From Chloroflexota bacterium (GTDB lineage: Bacteria > Chloroflexota > Dehalococcoidia > Lucifugimonadales > JACPCL1), in the NCBI GenBank assembly GCA_016202485.1, contig JACQOP010000124.1, positions 1 to 33,806 of the forward strand: a stretch of DNA of 33,806 nt, in the 5' to 3' direction. The translations under genes and the position numbers were made by a program. A model generated the notes under the pieces. It was not told where the DNA came from. It made no database searches and saw only the letters and a list, made by a program, of their open reading frames with translations. How positions within the stretch are numbered: position 1 is the first letter of the stretch; every line of letters starts with the position of its first letter. Positions 1 to 8,240 of this stretch are shown one piece after another.

Positions 1-389
1 CCATTACACGAGTCCAGTTACAGGACGCCACGGGGAACCCCCAGCCGACCTTCTATGTGGACAACCTCCAGTTCGTTGTAGCGGCCCCAGCAACACCCAC
101 ACCTACCGCTACCCTTGTACCTACGACTACGCCGACGCCGACACCGGCGCCTACTGCCACGCCTACAGTTACCGCTACGCCGACGGCTACACTCGCGCCT
201 ACCTCAACGCCCACCCCTACACCCACTCCCACTCCCCCTGCCACGCCGATACCGACGCCTGTGGTCACAGCAACAGCTACGCCTACCCCTGCGCCTGCGG
301 CGACGGCAACACCCATGCCTACTCCCACGCCTACGCCTAAATCTACGGGAAGCCGGTGCCCCCAGCAAAAGGGACGCCACTGCCTCTAG
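1..389 (+). CDS. C-terminal part of a surface protein with Thr/Pro-rich tail (5' truncated by the window edge)
   Basis: The reading frame is open from base 3 and runs to a TAG at 387-389, so the start lies outside the window. About 25 residues before the tail (reading ...NPQPTFYVDNLQFV) resemble the last strand of a beta-sandwich carbohydrate-binding-like module, where a 'xxDNxxFV' ending is common; this is a weak family hint only. The following roughly 90 residues are almost entirely Thr, Pro, Ala and Val in TPTPT-type repeats, typical of linkers or wall-spanning stalks of exported bacterial proteins. The last 18 residues change to a basic, Cys-containing stretch (ending KGRHCL) with no recognisable sorting signal. 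It lies convergent to the exopolysaccharide locus; a surface role would fit, but substrate and function are unknown. Confidence 0.6.
   Translation, partial: ITRVQLQDATGNPQPTFYVDNLQFVVAAPATPTPTATLVPTTTPTPTPAPTATPTVTATPTATLAPTSTPTPTPTPTPPATPIPTPVVTATATPTPAPAATATPMPTPTPTPKSTGSRCPQQKGRHCL
84..350 (+). repeat. Low-complexity Thr/Pro-coding tandem repeat
   Basis: Degenerate repeats of ACN-CCN codons (TP, TPTP, TPTA) run through this stretch and encode the Pro/Thr-rich tail. The repetitive composition leaves several frames open on both strands by chance; those are not genes. Confidence 0.7.
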
Positions 390-545
390 TAATCCGCTGG
401 CGGAACCAATGTTCGCTGAACGGCGCCCCACCTCCAGCCCGTGAGACGAATGTCCTGCCGTTGCGTGCAGGGCCACAACGCGAACGAAGGGACCTCTAAC
501 TTTTCAAGACTCTTCGCGCCCAGCCACGGTTCCTAGCAATAAATA

Positions 546-586
546 AAGGAGCCTCTCCCGCGGCGTTACCACGAGAGAGGCTCCTT
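546..586 (-). terminator. Rho-independent terminator of the exopolysaccharide operon
   Basis: A 12-bp perfect stem (AAGGAGCCTCTC at 546-557 pairing with GAGAGGCTCCTT at 575-586) has a 17-base loop. Read on the minus strand the stem is followed by a T-rich run (CTTTATTTATTGC), the form of an intrinsic terminator. It lies about 50 bases past the stop of the DegT aminotransferase gene, the last of the minus-strand series. It could also help stop plus-strand transcription from the gene ending at 389, although no T-tract follows on that strand. Confidence 0.75.
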
Positions 587-634
587 GCAAGCAAGCCTGC
601 TTGCCACCCTACACAAGATACGAGCATGCGGGGG

Positions 635-1762
635 TCATGCCACAGCCTGTCTTTGTTGAAGCCCTTGCAGCACATCTGTCACCGCCAAAGCCACCCTCTT
701 CACCTGCTCTGGTGTCATATCGGGGAACATGGGCAGAGACAGCACCTCCCCGGCGGCACGCTCGCTCTCTGGAAAATCGCCGGCCCTGTGCCAGAGGGCG
801 CTATAGGCTGGCTGCAAATGCAGGGGAACGGGGTAATGGATCCCTGTTTCTATGCCCTGGTCTTGCAGCTTTTGCCGCAGCGCCTCACGGAAGGGCGTCC
901 GGACGACAAACATATGGTACACAGACTCTGAACCCCGGTCCTCTGGTGGAAGCGCCAACAGGTCGGGAACAAGGAGCCTCCGGTAGAGGGAAGCGACTGC
1001 ACGGCGCCTCTGGTTCCAGGCATCCAGGCGCCGCAGCTTCACCCGCAGGACTGCAGCCTGTAAGGTGTCCAGCCGTGCGTTGACTCCTAGTTCCACATGC
1101 CGGTACTTGTCCCTCCTGCCATGGTCCCTGAGCAGGCGCACCCGGTCCGCGACCTTGGGATTGCTGGTCACCACCATGCCGGCATCGCCAAAGGCCCCCA
1201 GGTTCTTGGCAGGATAAAAGCTGAAACATGCCACGTCACCCAGTGACCCTACCCGTCGCCCCTCATAAGCGGCCCCGTGGGCCTGAGCTGCGTCCTCAAT
1301 AACATAGAGGTTATGTCTCCTTGCCAGCCTGAGAATGGCGCCCATTTCTGCAGGCCGCCCATACAGGTGTACGGGCAGGATCGCCTTGGTACGCGGGGTG
1401 ATGGCCTCTGCAATCTTTGCGGCGTTAATGTTGCAGGTTCTGGGGTCTATGTCTGCAAAAACGGGGGTAGCGCCCACTTGGGAAATCGCCTCGGCAGTGG
1501 CAATGAAGGTGAAGGGCGTGGTTATGACTTCGTCACCTTTACCGACATTGAGAGCCATGAGGGCCAACACCAGAGCGTCAGTACCCGAGGAGACGCCTAC
1601 CGCCTCACGGGCGCTGCAGTAAGCAGCAAACTCCTGTTCCAGCAGCTTCACATCCTGGCCTTGAATGAAGTCACCCCGTTCCAGGACTGAAGCTATAGCC
1701 TCATCAACCTCAGCCTTTATGGAGAGATAGTTGGCCTTAAGGTCTACGAGGGGTATCCTCAT
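635..1762 (-). CDS. DegT/DnrJ/EryC1/StrS-family sugar aminotransferase
   Basis: 375 aa, normal length for PLP-dependent aminotransferases that aminate keto groups on nucleotide sugars. Visible features: the N-terminal 'PLVDLKANY' opening, the SSGTDAL cofactor-phosphate region near residues 58-64, the Asp of EDAAQAHGA (about D157) that contacts the PLP ring nitrogen, and the Schiff-base lysine in SFYPAKNLGAFGDAG (about K186). The ATG at 1762 has an AAGGA ribosome site about 8 bases upstream. It follows the Gfo/Idh oxidoreductase gene by 33 bp, so dehydrogenation then transamination at C3 of a UDP-hexuronate (WbpB/WbpE style) is the natural reading. The substrate is inferred from context, not from the sequence itself. 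Confidence 0.9.
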   Translation of the reverse strand: MRIPLVDLKANYLSIKAEVDEAIASVLERGDFIQGQDVKLLEQEFAAYCSAREAVGVSSGTDALVLALMALNVGKGDEVITTPFTFIATAEAISQVGATPVFADIDPRTCNINAAKIAEAITPRTKAILPVHLYGRPAEMGAILRLARRHNLYVIEDAAQAHGAAYEGRRVGSLGDVACFSFYPAKNLGAFGDAGMVVTSNPKVADRVRLLRDHGRRDKYRHVELGVNARLDTLQAAVLRVKLRRLDAWNQRRRAVASLYRRLLVPDLLALPPEDRGSESVYHMFVVRTPFREALRQKLQDQGIETGIHYPVPLHLQPAYSALWHRAGDFPESERAAGEVLSLPMFPDMTPEQVKRVALAVTDVLQGLQQRQAVA

Positions 1763-1795
1763 GGATGTTTCCTTTCACTAAAGTTAAAGCCAGCT

Positions 1796-2830
1796 TTATA
1801 CCACAGCAAGCTGCCCGCCCACCTTCACTGGCGCGCCATGCCGCTCTAGTGAGGTGTTTGCGGCCTCCAACACTTGTACCACCTCAAGACCGTTGACTCC
1901 ATCGGTTATGGGGCGTTTGCCTTCCCGGATGCACTCAATAAAATGAGCGCATTCAATTGCCAGCGGCTCCACCATGTCAATCTTGGGTTCAAAGATATCT
2001 CCGGAGTGGAGCCGGTAATGGAACTCCCCAAACTGAGGGGCTTTATCATCAGGGATTTTCCACACACCCTTGTCATAGACCTTCACTTTACCCTCATCGG
2101 CCACATCGTCATAGACAATCATCCGCTGAGAGCCAACAACGGTGACTTTCCGCACCTTGCTGGGGTCAATCCAGCTCACATGGATATGGCCGATGATCCC
2201 ACTGGGGAAGAACAGGGTGAGAAAAACGACATCCTCCAGGCCCTTGGTAAGGTACGAAGCGCCGTGGGCTGAAACCTCGTAGGGAAACTCCCCCACCAGG
2301 TGCAGGGCTATGGAGATATCATGGGGCGCAATGCTCCACAGGGCATTGATGTCCGTTTGGATGCGACCCAGGTTGACCCGGTGGGAATAGAGATAGAGCA
2401 TGTCTCCGAGGTAGTCTTGCCTGCATAGGTCCTTGACCTTGTGCAGAGCAGGGTTGTACAAGAAGGTATGCCCCACCATCAGGACTCTTCCCTGAGCATC
2501 GGCGAGGCGCACCAACTGCTGGGCCTCGTTAGAATTGGCAGCCAGGGGCTTTTCCACCAGGACGTGTTTGCCGCTTTGGAGGGCCTGGCTCACCAAGCTG
2601 AAATGACTCCTCACTGGGGTGGCGATAGCTATTGCGTCTACCTCTTTGCTTTCCAGGACTTCCTGGAAGCTGGTGGTCATCCCGGCGGTTGGATAGAGCT
2701 TTTTCGCCAGGGCAAGGCGTTGAGGGTCCAGGTCGCAGCACAATACAAGGTTACACGAGTCCAATTGGAAGAAGTTCCTTACCAGGTTTGGCCCCCAATA
2801 GCCATATCCAACGACTGCGACGTTGATCAT
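1796..2830 (-). CDS. Gfo/Idh/MocA-family NAD(P)-dependent sugar dehydrogenase (WlbA/WbpB-like)
   Basis: 344 aa. The Rossmann motif VVGYGYWGPNLVRNF is at residues 6-20, and the family's EKP motif is in LVEKPLAAN (about 93-95). A conserved histidine segment (APHDISIALHLVG, around 170) matches the region that holds the substrate C3 in UDP-N-acetylhexosamine-uronate 3-dehydrogenases. The start at 2830 is set by GGGAGGG about 4 bases upstream of the ATG. It sits between UDP-glucose dehydrogenase and a DegT aminotransferase, so it probably makes a 3-keto nucleotide sugar for the aminotransferase. Other Gfo/Idh substrates cannot be excluded from sequence alone. Confidence 0.88.
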   Translation of the reverse strand: MINVAVVGYGYWGPNLVRNFFQLDSCNLVLCCDLDPQRLALAKKLYPTAGMTTSFQEVLESKEVDAIAIATPVRSHFSLVSQALQSGKHVLVEKPLAANSNEAQQLVRLADAQGRVLMVGHTFLYNPALHKVKDLCRQDYLGDMLYLYSHRVNLGRIQTDINALWSIAPHDISIALHLVGEFPYEVSAHGASYLTKGLEDVVFLTLFFPSGIIGHIHVSWIDPSKVRKVTVVGSQRMIVYDDVADEGKVKVYDKGVWKIPDDKAPQFGEFHYRLHSGDIFEPKIDMVEPLAIECAHFIECIREGKRPITDGVNGLEVVQVLEAANTSLERHGAPVKVGGQLAVV

Positions 2831-2925
2831 ATTCCCTCCCTTTGGTGAGCCAGCGGTCGCTTGGCTGCTCCCCTGGCATTGATAAAACCTAGCAACGCAC
2901 GGGCCTCAATACCACATTCCTGCCG

Positions 2926-4299
2926 TCACTTGGATGATTCCACATGGACTAGTTCCCCGCGTTCAGTGATGGCGGCCTGGTTTTTGGCAGGCGCCGGCAA
3001 TCTGCTGCGTCCGACCCCGATATAGGTGAAGCCTGCTTCCTGGGCTTTTTCTGGATCTATGCTGTTGCGCCCGTCTACCAGGATAGGGCGGGACATCTCC
3101 TGGGCAAGGCGATGCAAGTCCATTCCTAGAAACTGCGGCCATTCAGTAGCCAGAACCACGGCGTCACAACCCTGGGCGGCAACATAGGGGTCATGCAGGC
3201 ACTGCACCTGACCCCGGAAGGCGTAGGCGGCCCGGTTCCACGCCACAGGGTCGCACCCCCGCACCTCAGCCCCACGGAACTGCAGCTCGTTAATGAGGGA
3301 GATGGCTGGAGCACAGCGGATATCGTCGGTATTGGGTTTGAAGGCAAGCCCAAGGACGGCGATCCGCCTACCTGCCAGGCCGCCCAGGGCATGTTCCAGC
3401 TTGTCTACCAGCCTGAGGGGTTGCTCGCCGTTGATACGCATGACATGCTGGAGCAGCCAGGGCTGCAAGCCGTGGGCTACCATAAGCTCCGTCATGGCCT
3501 GGGTATCCTTGGGCAGACAGCTTCCTCCGTACCCAACGCCTGCGTCAAGAAAGTCGCGCCCAATCCTGTGGTCAAACCCCATCCCTTGGGCCAGCTCTGT
3601 CACATCCGCCCCAACGCTCTCGCAGAGGGCCGCAACCTGGTTGATGAAGGATATCTTTGTTGCCAGGAAGGCATTGCTTGCCAGCTTGATCAGCTCCGCC
3701 GTGGAGGGATCCGTCATGATAAGCGGGGCATTTACTTGCCGGTACAGGTCTGCGACAGCCTCAGCAGCGCAGGCGTCCGTGGCTCCGATGATGATCCGAT
3801 TGGGGTTCTGGAAGTCATGGACCGCCCGTCCTTCGCGGAGGAACTCAGGGTTGGAGACAACGGGTTGAACGCCCTTGGCGTTGCGCATCCTGGACAGCAA
3901 CGCCGCCATCTCTTTGCTGGTCCCAGGTGGAACGGTGCTCTTGATGACCACCCTGGCAGCACTGGCAGCAAGGAAACCGGCAAGGCTCGTGAACGCGGTG
4001 TACACATAGGTCAGGTCAATGCGGTCTCCATTCAGAGGCGTGCCCACGCATACAAAGACGAAGTCAGGGCTTGGGTCGGTGTCGCGGATGTCGGTGGTGA
4101 AAGACAACCTGCCTGATTGCATGTTTCGCTGGACCAGGGGTTCAAGCTGCGGCTCGTACAAGTCCACAATGCCGCGGCGCAGGAAGCCCACTTTTGCTTC
4201 ATCAATGTCCACGCATGCCACGCTGTTGCCCATTTCGGCAAAGCAAGCAGCGGTCACGAGGCCCACATAGCCAGCGCCAATCACGGTGATATTGCTCAT
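2926..4299 (-). CDS. ugd: UDP-glucose 6-dehydrogenase (UDP-glucose/GDP-mannose dehydrogenase family)
   Basis: 457 aa. The N-terminal NAD site (VIGAGYVGLVTAACFAEMG, residues 6-24) and the acidic VDIDE end of beta-2 are followed by a YEPQLEPLV segment; this resembles the YEPGLEELV of the UDP-glucose type rather than the UDP-GlcNAc (WbpA) type, with G replaced by Q. FVCVGTP (82-88), NPEFLREG (150-157) and the catalytic cysteine in GYGGSCLPKD (C261) are intact. The C-terminal UDP-binding domain has AVLGLAFKPNTDDIR. It oxidises UDP-glucose to UDP-glucuronate in two NAD-dependent steps. The AAAGGAGGG ribosome site about 7 bases before the ATG is very strong. The start overlaps the stop of the preceding kinase gene in an ATGA junction, indicating translational coupling. 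Confidence 0.93.
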   Translation of the reverse strand: MSNITVIGAGYVGLVTAACFAEMGNSVACVDIDEAKVGFLRRGIVDLYEPQLEPLVQRNMQSGRLSFTTDIRDTDPSPDFVFVCVGTPLNGDRIDLTYVYTAFTSLAGFLAASAARVVIKSTVPPGTSKEMAALLSRMRNAKGVQPVVSNPEFLREGRAVHDFQNPNRIIIGATDACAAEAVADLYRQVNAPLIMTDPSTAELIKLASNAFLATKISFINQVAALCESVGADVTELAQGMGFDHRIGRDFLDAGVGYGGSCLPKDTQAMTELMVAHGLQPWLLQHVMRINGEQPLRLVDKLEHALGGLAGRRIAVLGLAFKPNTDDIRCAPAISLINELQFRGAEVRGCDPVAWNRAAYAFRGQVQCLHDPYVAAQGCDAVVLATEWPQFLGMDLHRLAQEMSRPILVDGRNSIDPEKAQEAGFTYIGVGRSRLPAPAKNQAAITERGELVHVESSK

Positions 4300-5264
4300 T
4301 GAAGTCCCTCCTTTGGGGATGGTGTAGACGGTGCGCCGGACAGGTCAGACCGGGATGCACTCACTCCCGCCCAACCCGCCCGGTGTGTTTCCAGAGACGC
4401 CTCAGCTTCCAAGCGGGAGTGCACTCGCTGGGGGACACCTTGCAACAGCAGATGGGATGCGCCCTTTGCGCCCAGGCGGTCCAGGATACGATGGACCAGG
4501 GGTACGTTTCGCCGTTCCATGCCAGTCACATATCTCTCCAGGATGTGCTTCAAGGCATAATTGCCCACCACTGCGTGCACCACATCGTCAAGGTGGTCCG
4601 GCATATAGACCAGGACGCCATGGAGGTAGATGCGCACCGCCCGCGTCAGCAGTGCCTCCAAGCTCATGCTGGGGTAGTCCTCTGGGTGCTCCAGGTCAAA
4701 CCAGACGGTGCTGTCGGTTTCCAGGTCATACATGATGTTCCAGGGGCCAGGATCCCTATGCACCAGGCTCTTCTTGTCCCGGTGGAGAGCAAGCTGGTGC
4801 TGCGCCGACAGAGCGCGGGTCACTGCGGCCACAATGCTGAGTTTGCGCTGGGCGGGGATCGCTGGGTCGTTAAGGATGGTGTACATCGTTGGGAAAGGTA
4901 GTCCAATACACACCCGCGTGTCCGGAATGGAAACGGGGATTACCTGGGGCACAGGCAGCCCCTCTTGCTGCCACTCCAACAGCCTGGCGATTTCACTCTG
5001 GGCCTGCTTTCTGCTCAGGGCAAGGTCGTGCTCGCCGTACAGCAGGTTCCGGAGGCGACGTTTGCCCTGGAGCTTGAGGTGCTTCCACCAACTGGGCAGC
5101 CGCTTCACGATGATGAAATCCTTCCCATCGGCAGAAATGGGTATTCTGTAGACACGGTTGGTGCTGCCGTGAAAGCGGTATTGCTCCAGCAGATGGCGGT
5201 TGTTGGGCAGGAACAGGATATGGAGAACCCGATCAACGCGTTCCTGCAGGGCCCACCCATCCAT
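4296..5264 (-). CDS. APH/lipopolysaccharide-kinase-like phosphotransferase
   Basis: About 322 aa from the ATG at 5264; the frame is open to a TTG at 5483 with a possible GTG at 5378. I prefer 5264 because recognisable sequence (RVDRVLHILFLPNN...) begins only there and the upstream part is low-complexity and polar. The eukaryotic-like kinase catalytic loop is visible as HRDPGPWN (HxDxxxxN), and the metal-binding Asp as WFDLEHPED. The small-lobe lysine is probably in FIIVKRLPSWW. This fold phosphorylates sugars, lipids or aminoglycosides. Inside a polysaccharide operon, modification of a glycan or lipid carrier is likelier than resistance, but the substrate is not readable. The stop overlaps the ugd start by 4 bp. 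Confidence 0.75.
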   Translation of the reverse strand: MDGWALQERVDRVLHILFLPNNRHLLEQYRFHGSTNRVYRIPISADGKDFIIVKRLPSWWKHLKLQGKRRLRNLLYGEHDLALSRKQAQSEIARLLEWQQEGLPVPQVIPVSIPDTRVCIGLPFPTMYTILNDPAIPAQRKLSIVAAVTRALSAQHQLALHRDKKSLVHRDPGPWNIMYDLETDSTVWFDLEHPEDYPSMSLEALLTRAVRIYLHGVLVYMPDHLDDVVHAVVGNYALKHILERYVTGMERRNVPLVHRILDRLGAKGASHLLLQGVPQRVHSRLEAEASLETHRAGWAGVSASRSDLSGAPSTPSPKEGLQ

Positions 5265-5434
5265 AGCCGGAGCCGGCCTCTCCTGGCCCTCATAGCGGGC
5301 ATGGCTGGATGGGCCACGGCTGAGACCGCTTGTCAAACAACCGGTCCTCTGGTCGCTCTTGCTGTGCTTTCTCTCCACGGTACTGCACTCCCTCATATGA
5401 GGCGCTGCTTGTCCAGAGTCACGTTCCCGCCCGG

Positions 5435-6295
5435 TTAGGAATTGCTCTGCTGCCCCAAGGTTTGGGCCCGAAGGGTTATGCAAAAACTCTCGCTGATTGC
5501 CAGGGGCACGGGGGCCAGGAATTTGGGCATGTGGGACGCCACCTTGTAGGTCCCCGTGGCCAGGAACAGGAAAGGGCTGGCTATTGCATTGGGGATGATG
5601 GGTATTTCATAGAACCCGTTCTGGAATATAGGCAGGCGGGTGATCACTGGGCGGACTCGTTCTACCGTGATCCCATAAGGCTTGTAGGCCGCCGCAATCT
5701 GTCCAGGGGAAAGCAGGGTCTGTGGTACGCTCCTGGAAGGGTCTCCGGGGTTCTTTGAGTGTTCCCACCTATGGAGCAGGCGCATTCGCCCTCTCCAAAG
5801 GGAGAAGCGGGTCTTGGTGACAAGGACAATGGTCCCCCCGGGCGCCAGCAAGTCGGCAATCTTAGCAGCCGGCAAACGGTGGTCTCCCATGTACTCAATG
5901 GCTCTCAGGGAGAAAATCTTGTCAAACTTGCCTTCAGGACGGGACTTGAGGAAATCCTCGTGAATGAACTGCACGTGGTGAGGGGTGGTGTACTGCTTTG
6001 CTAGGCCGACCATGCCTTCCGACAACTCAACCGCCACCATTTCTTTGCAGAGGGGGACAACCTCTCGGGTCCAGGTCCCAGGGCCGCAACCAATCTCAAG
6101 GATGCGCTCATGGGGACGAGGCTGGAGCTCCTCCAGCAAGGTATGCCGGGTCATGGCATAGTCCCACCGGGTTGACCGGCTTTTGAGCCAGCGCCGGTGC
6201 ATGTACGCCGGTGCATTGGCATCCATTGTCTGGCGGAGAGGGCTACGTTCCTCTGAAACGCCTGTCGTGCTTTGGGACAACCAGTTCTGTTCCAT
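5435..6295 (-). CDS. Class I SAM-dependent methyltransferase
   Basis: 286 aa from the ATG at 6295. That start is chosen because a near-perfect AAGGAGGTG ribosome site sits immediately upstream; the longer open frame to 6415 would overlap the deacetylase gene. Motif I (LEIGCGPGTWTREV, residues 66-79) and the acidic end of beta-2 (VAVELSEGM) bind S-adenosylmethionine. Motif II/III-like segments follow (KFDKIFSLRAIEYM, then LLAPGGTIVLVTKT). Such enzymes in capsule loci commonly O-methylate sugars or cap chains, which is inference here. The C-terminal about 100 residues are less conserved and might hold the acceptor site. Confidence 0.85.
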   Translation of the reverse strand: MEQNWLSQSTTGVSEERSPLRQTMDANAPAYMHRRWLKSRSTRWDYAMTRHTLLEELQPRPHERILEIGCGPGTWTREVVPLCKEMVAVELSEGMVGLAKQYTTPHHVQFIHEDFLKSRPEGKFDKIFSLRAIEYMGDHRLPAAKIADLLAPGGTIVLVTKTRFSLWRGRMRLLHRWEHSKNPGDPSRSVPQTLLSPGQIAAAYKPYGITVERVRPVITRLPIFQNGFYEIPIIPNAIASPFLFLATGTYKVASHMPKFLAPVPLAISESFCITLRAQTLGQQSNS

Positions 6296-6338
6296 TTCAC
6301 CTCCTTGGAAGATAGTCACACGTAGACGCGTTGCCGAG

Positions 6339-7142
6339 TTACTGGAGCGACCGAACAATACCTCTCTTGATAAAGCGCACCACGGGCATGCGGCGGGTGT
6401 AGAAGTGCGCCCCACGCAGCTTCAGCCGCCAGGTGAGCCCCGTGCCTTTACACCTGGGAGCATCAATACGGCTCAGGTTGAACAGCCGGTGTTCCCGCTG
6501 CTCAATGCCGCACGCCGCAACGTAGCCAGCGTCTGCCACCATACCCTCCAGAACGGGTGTGGACCGCCCATATGGATAGCTGAAGACGCCCACGGTTGCA
6601 GACAGGGCCTGCTCCAACTGGCATTTTGAGCTGGAGATCTCGTCCCATGCCTCCTGAGGAGTGAGAGTAGTCAGCGGCCGATGGGTGCAGCCATGGGCGC
6701 CGAAGGAGACGCCAGCGTGCCGCGCCTGCCGGAGCTCATCAAGGCCCATGAGGGGGACCCGTTCAATTTTCCCCTGGTCCCAACGGTTATAGCTGCCCAA
6801 CTGACCGCTTACCAGGAACACCGTTGACTTGAGCCGGTACTTCTGCAGGACAGGCAGGGCGTTTTGAAAAAAGTCCATATAGCCGTCGTCAAAGGTAATG
6901 GCAACGGTCTTGCCTCGGGCGCACTGGCCAGGACTACAGGCGAGGTCTTCAAGAGACACGGAGCGGTAGCCATGGTGCACCAGGAACCGCATCTGCGCCT
7001 CAAACTCACCAGAGGAGACGCAGAGGGCATATGGATCGGCATGGAGCAGTACGTCCGCGATCCGGTGGTACATCAGGACCGGCATCCACCCTGGTTGTGG
7101 TCTTTTCAAGCTTTCAGCCCTGGTGGGATGGGTAGTTGTCAT
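6339..7142 (-). CDS. Polysaccharide deacetylase (CE4/NodB-like)
   Basis: 267 aa. The NodB signature is clear: AITFDDGYMDFF (residues 81-92) supplies the catalytic base and metal-binding aspartates (TFDDG), and FGAHGCTHRPL gives the two metal histidines (H150, H154). The C-terminal FSYPYGR motif is also present. The MYHRI segment near residue 24 is common to bacterial members acting on exopolysaccharides or peptidoglycan. No signal peptide is evident, so either it acts in the cytoplasm or on the inner face on an intermediate, or the N-terminus is unusual. It would remove N-acetyl groups from a GlcNAc-type residue. It lies 43 bp before the methyltransferase. The ribosome site is weak (AGAGAAC). 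Confidence 0.9.
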   Translation of the reverse strand: MTTTHPTRAESLKRPQPGWMPVLMYHRIADVLLHADPYALCVSSGEFEAQMRFLVHHGYRSVSLEDLACSPGQCARGKTVAITFDDGYMDFFQNALPVLQKYRLKSTVFLVSGQLGSYNRWDQGKIERVPLMGLDELRQARHAGVSFGAHGCTHRPLTTLTPQEAWDEISSSKCQLEQALSATVGVFSYPYGRSTPVLEGMVADAGYVAACGIEQREHRLFNLSRIDAPRCKGTGLTWRLKLRGAHFYTRRMPVVRFIKRGIVRSLQ

Positions 7143-7205
7143 TTCAGTTCTCTGGTGTTGTCCTTAGCTGTTGCTCTCTGTTCCAGCAGCGCTGGGAAGC
7201 GTGCC

Positions 7206-8234
7206 TTAGAGAGCGGCCCCAGAGGCTGCCGGCACAGGGATGTCCTCAGAAGGCTGGGCACTGCTTCGCTCGGCGATCTCAAGGACCAGGCGGGCGAGCC
7301 TGCCAGGGGCATGGCGGACCAGTTTCTGTCGCATGGCTACATCCGCCAGCACCACGTGAAGCACTTGCTGTTCCAGCCGCTCCAGGTCTATCTCCACAGG
7401 CGCCGCATACTCGCCTGCATACCGAGTCCGGATTGATAGAGGGAACTGGTAGGAATTAACGACGGCATAGTCCAGTGCTCCCGGCCCACCCAGGTAGTTG
7501 ACCACCTCTGCTACGAAGGTGGAGGCAGTGAAGCCATCGGTCTCACCATGCTTGGTCATCAGGTTGCAAACATATATCCGGGCGCCTTTGCAGTCCCTTA
7601 TGGCCTCAGGCACACCCTTCACCAGCAGGTTGGGTATGAGACTACTGTACAGGTCGCCTGGGCCAAGGACCACCACATCGGCGTTTCGGATAGCTTCCGC
7701 CGCGGGAGGATAGACTGTCGCCCCTGGAGCAAGGTACACTCGCTGGATCCCCACTTCTGACTTTACCGTCCTCACGTCTATGTTGGACTCCCCCATGATG
7801 ATGGTGCCGTCTTCCAGCTCTGCATGAAGACGGACGTTTTCTGTTGTCACAGGGAGGACCCTGCCGCGGACGTTCAGGAGGCGCGCCGCCTCTTCTATGG
7901 CCTTCTCGTTGCTGCCCATCAGTTCTGTGAGAGCTGTCAAGAAGAGGTTACCAAAGCTGTGCCCGTTCAACCCGAAGCCCTTCTCAAACCGGTATTCAAA
8001 CAGCGCCCGCAAGGTGTGGTTCACCTCCCGGTCTGTGCTCAGGGCAATAAGGGAACGGCGAGTGTCACCTGGAGGCAAATGCCCGAAATCATCCCTTAGA
8101 CGACCGGAGCTGCCGCCATCGTCAGCCATGCTGACAACAGCAGTCAGGTTGTGGCAGTACCGCTTCAATCCAATGAGGGCCATGTAGACCCCTGTACCGC
8201 CCCCGATCACCACGATGTGCTTGTCTTTCTTCAT
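7206..8234 (-). CDS. yvcK: YvcK/CofD-like family protein (gluconeogenesis factor)
   Basis: 342 aa, close to the family's usual 320-ish. Hallmarks are visible: VVIGGGTGVYMALIGLK (residues 8-24), the highly conserved SMADDGGSSGRLRDDFG (35-51) and LPPGDTRRSL. YvcK binds UDP-sugars (UDP-GlcNAc) and is needed in Bacillus for growth on gluconeogenic carbon and for envelope morphogenesis. The related CofD transfers 2-phospholactate in F420 synthesis, but its distinguishing context (cofE, cofC) is absent here. In most genomes yvcK sits with rapZ and whiA; here it lies inside the exopolysaccharide operon, 6 bp after a GT2 gene. A role in UDP-sugar sensing or envelope precursor control is a reasonable inference. 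Confidence 0.88.
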   Translation of the reverse strand: MKKDKHIVVIGGGTGVYMALIGLKRYCHNLTAVVSMADDGGSSGRLRDDFGHLPPGDTRRSLIALSTDREVNHTLRALFEYRFEKGFGLNGHSFGNLFLTALTELMGSNEKAIEEAARLLNVRGRVLPVTTENVRLHAELEDGTIIMGESNIDVRTVKSEVGIQRVYLAPGATVYPPAAEAIRNADVVVLGPGDLYSSLIPNLLVKGVPEAIRDCKGARIYVCNLMTKHGETDGFTASTFVAEVVNYLGGPGALDYAVVNSYQFPLSIRTRYAGEYAAPVEIDLERLEQQVLHVVLADVAMRQKLVRHAPGRLARLVLEIAERSSAQPSEDIPVPAASGAAL

Positions 8235-8240
8235 GGCCAG

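Noticed and set aside
53-328. Gly/Val-rich 91-codon minus-strand frame opposite the TP-rich tail
   Set aside because: Pure complement of the Thr/Pro repeat; no start signal.
3193-4116. 307-codon plus-strand frame within the UDP-glucose dehydrogenase gene
   Set aside because: Complementary to conserved coding sequence, without domain similarity or ribosome site.
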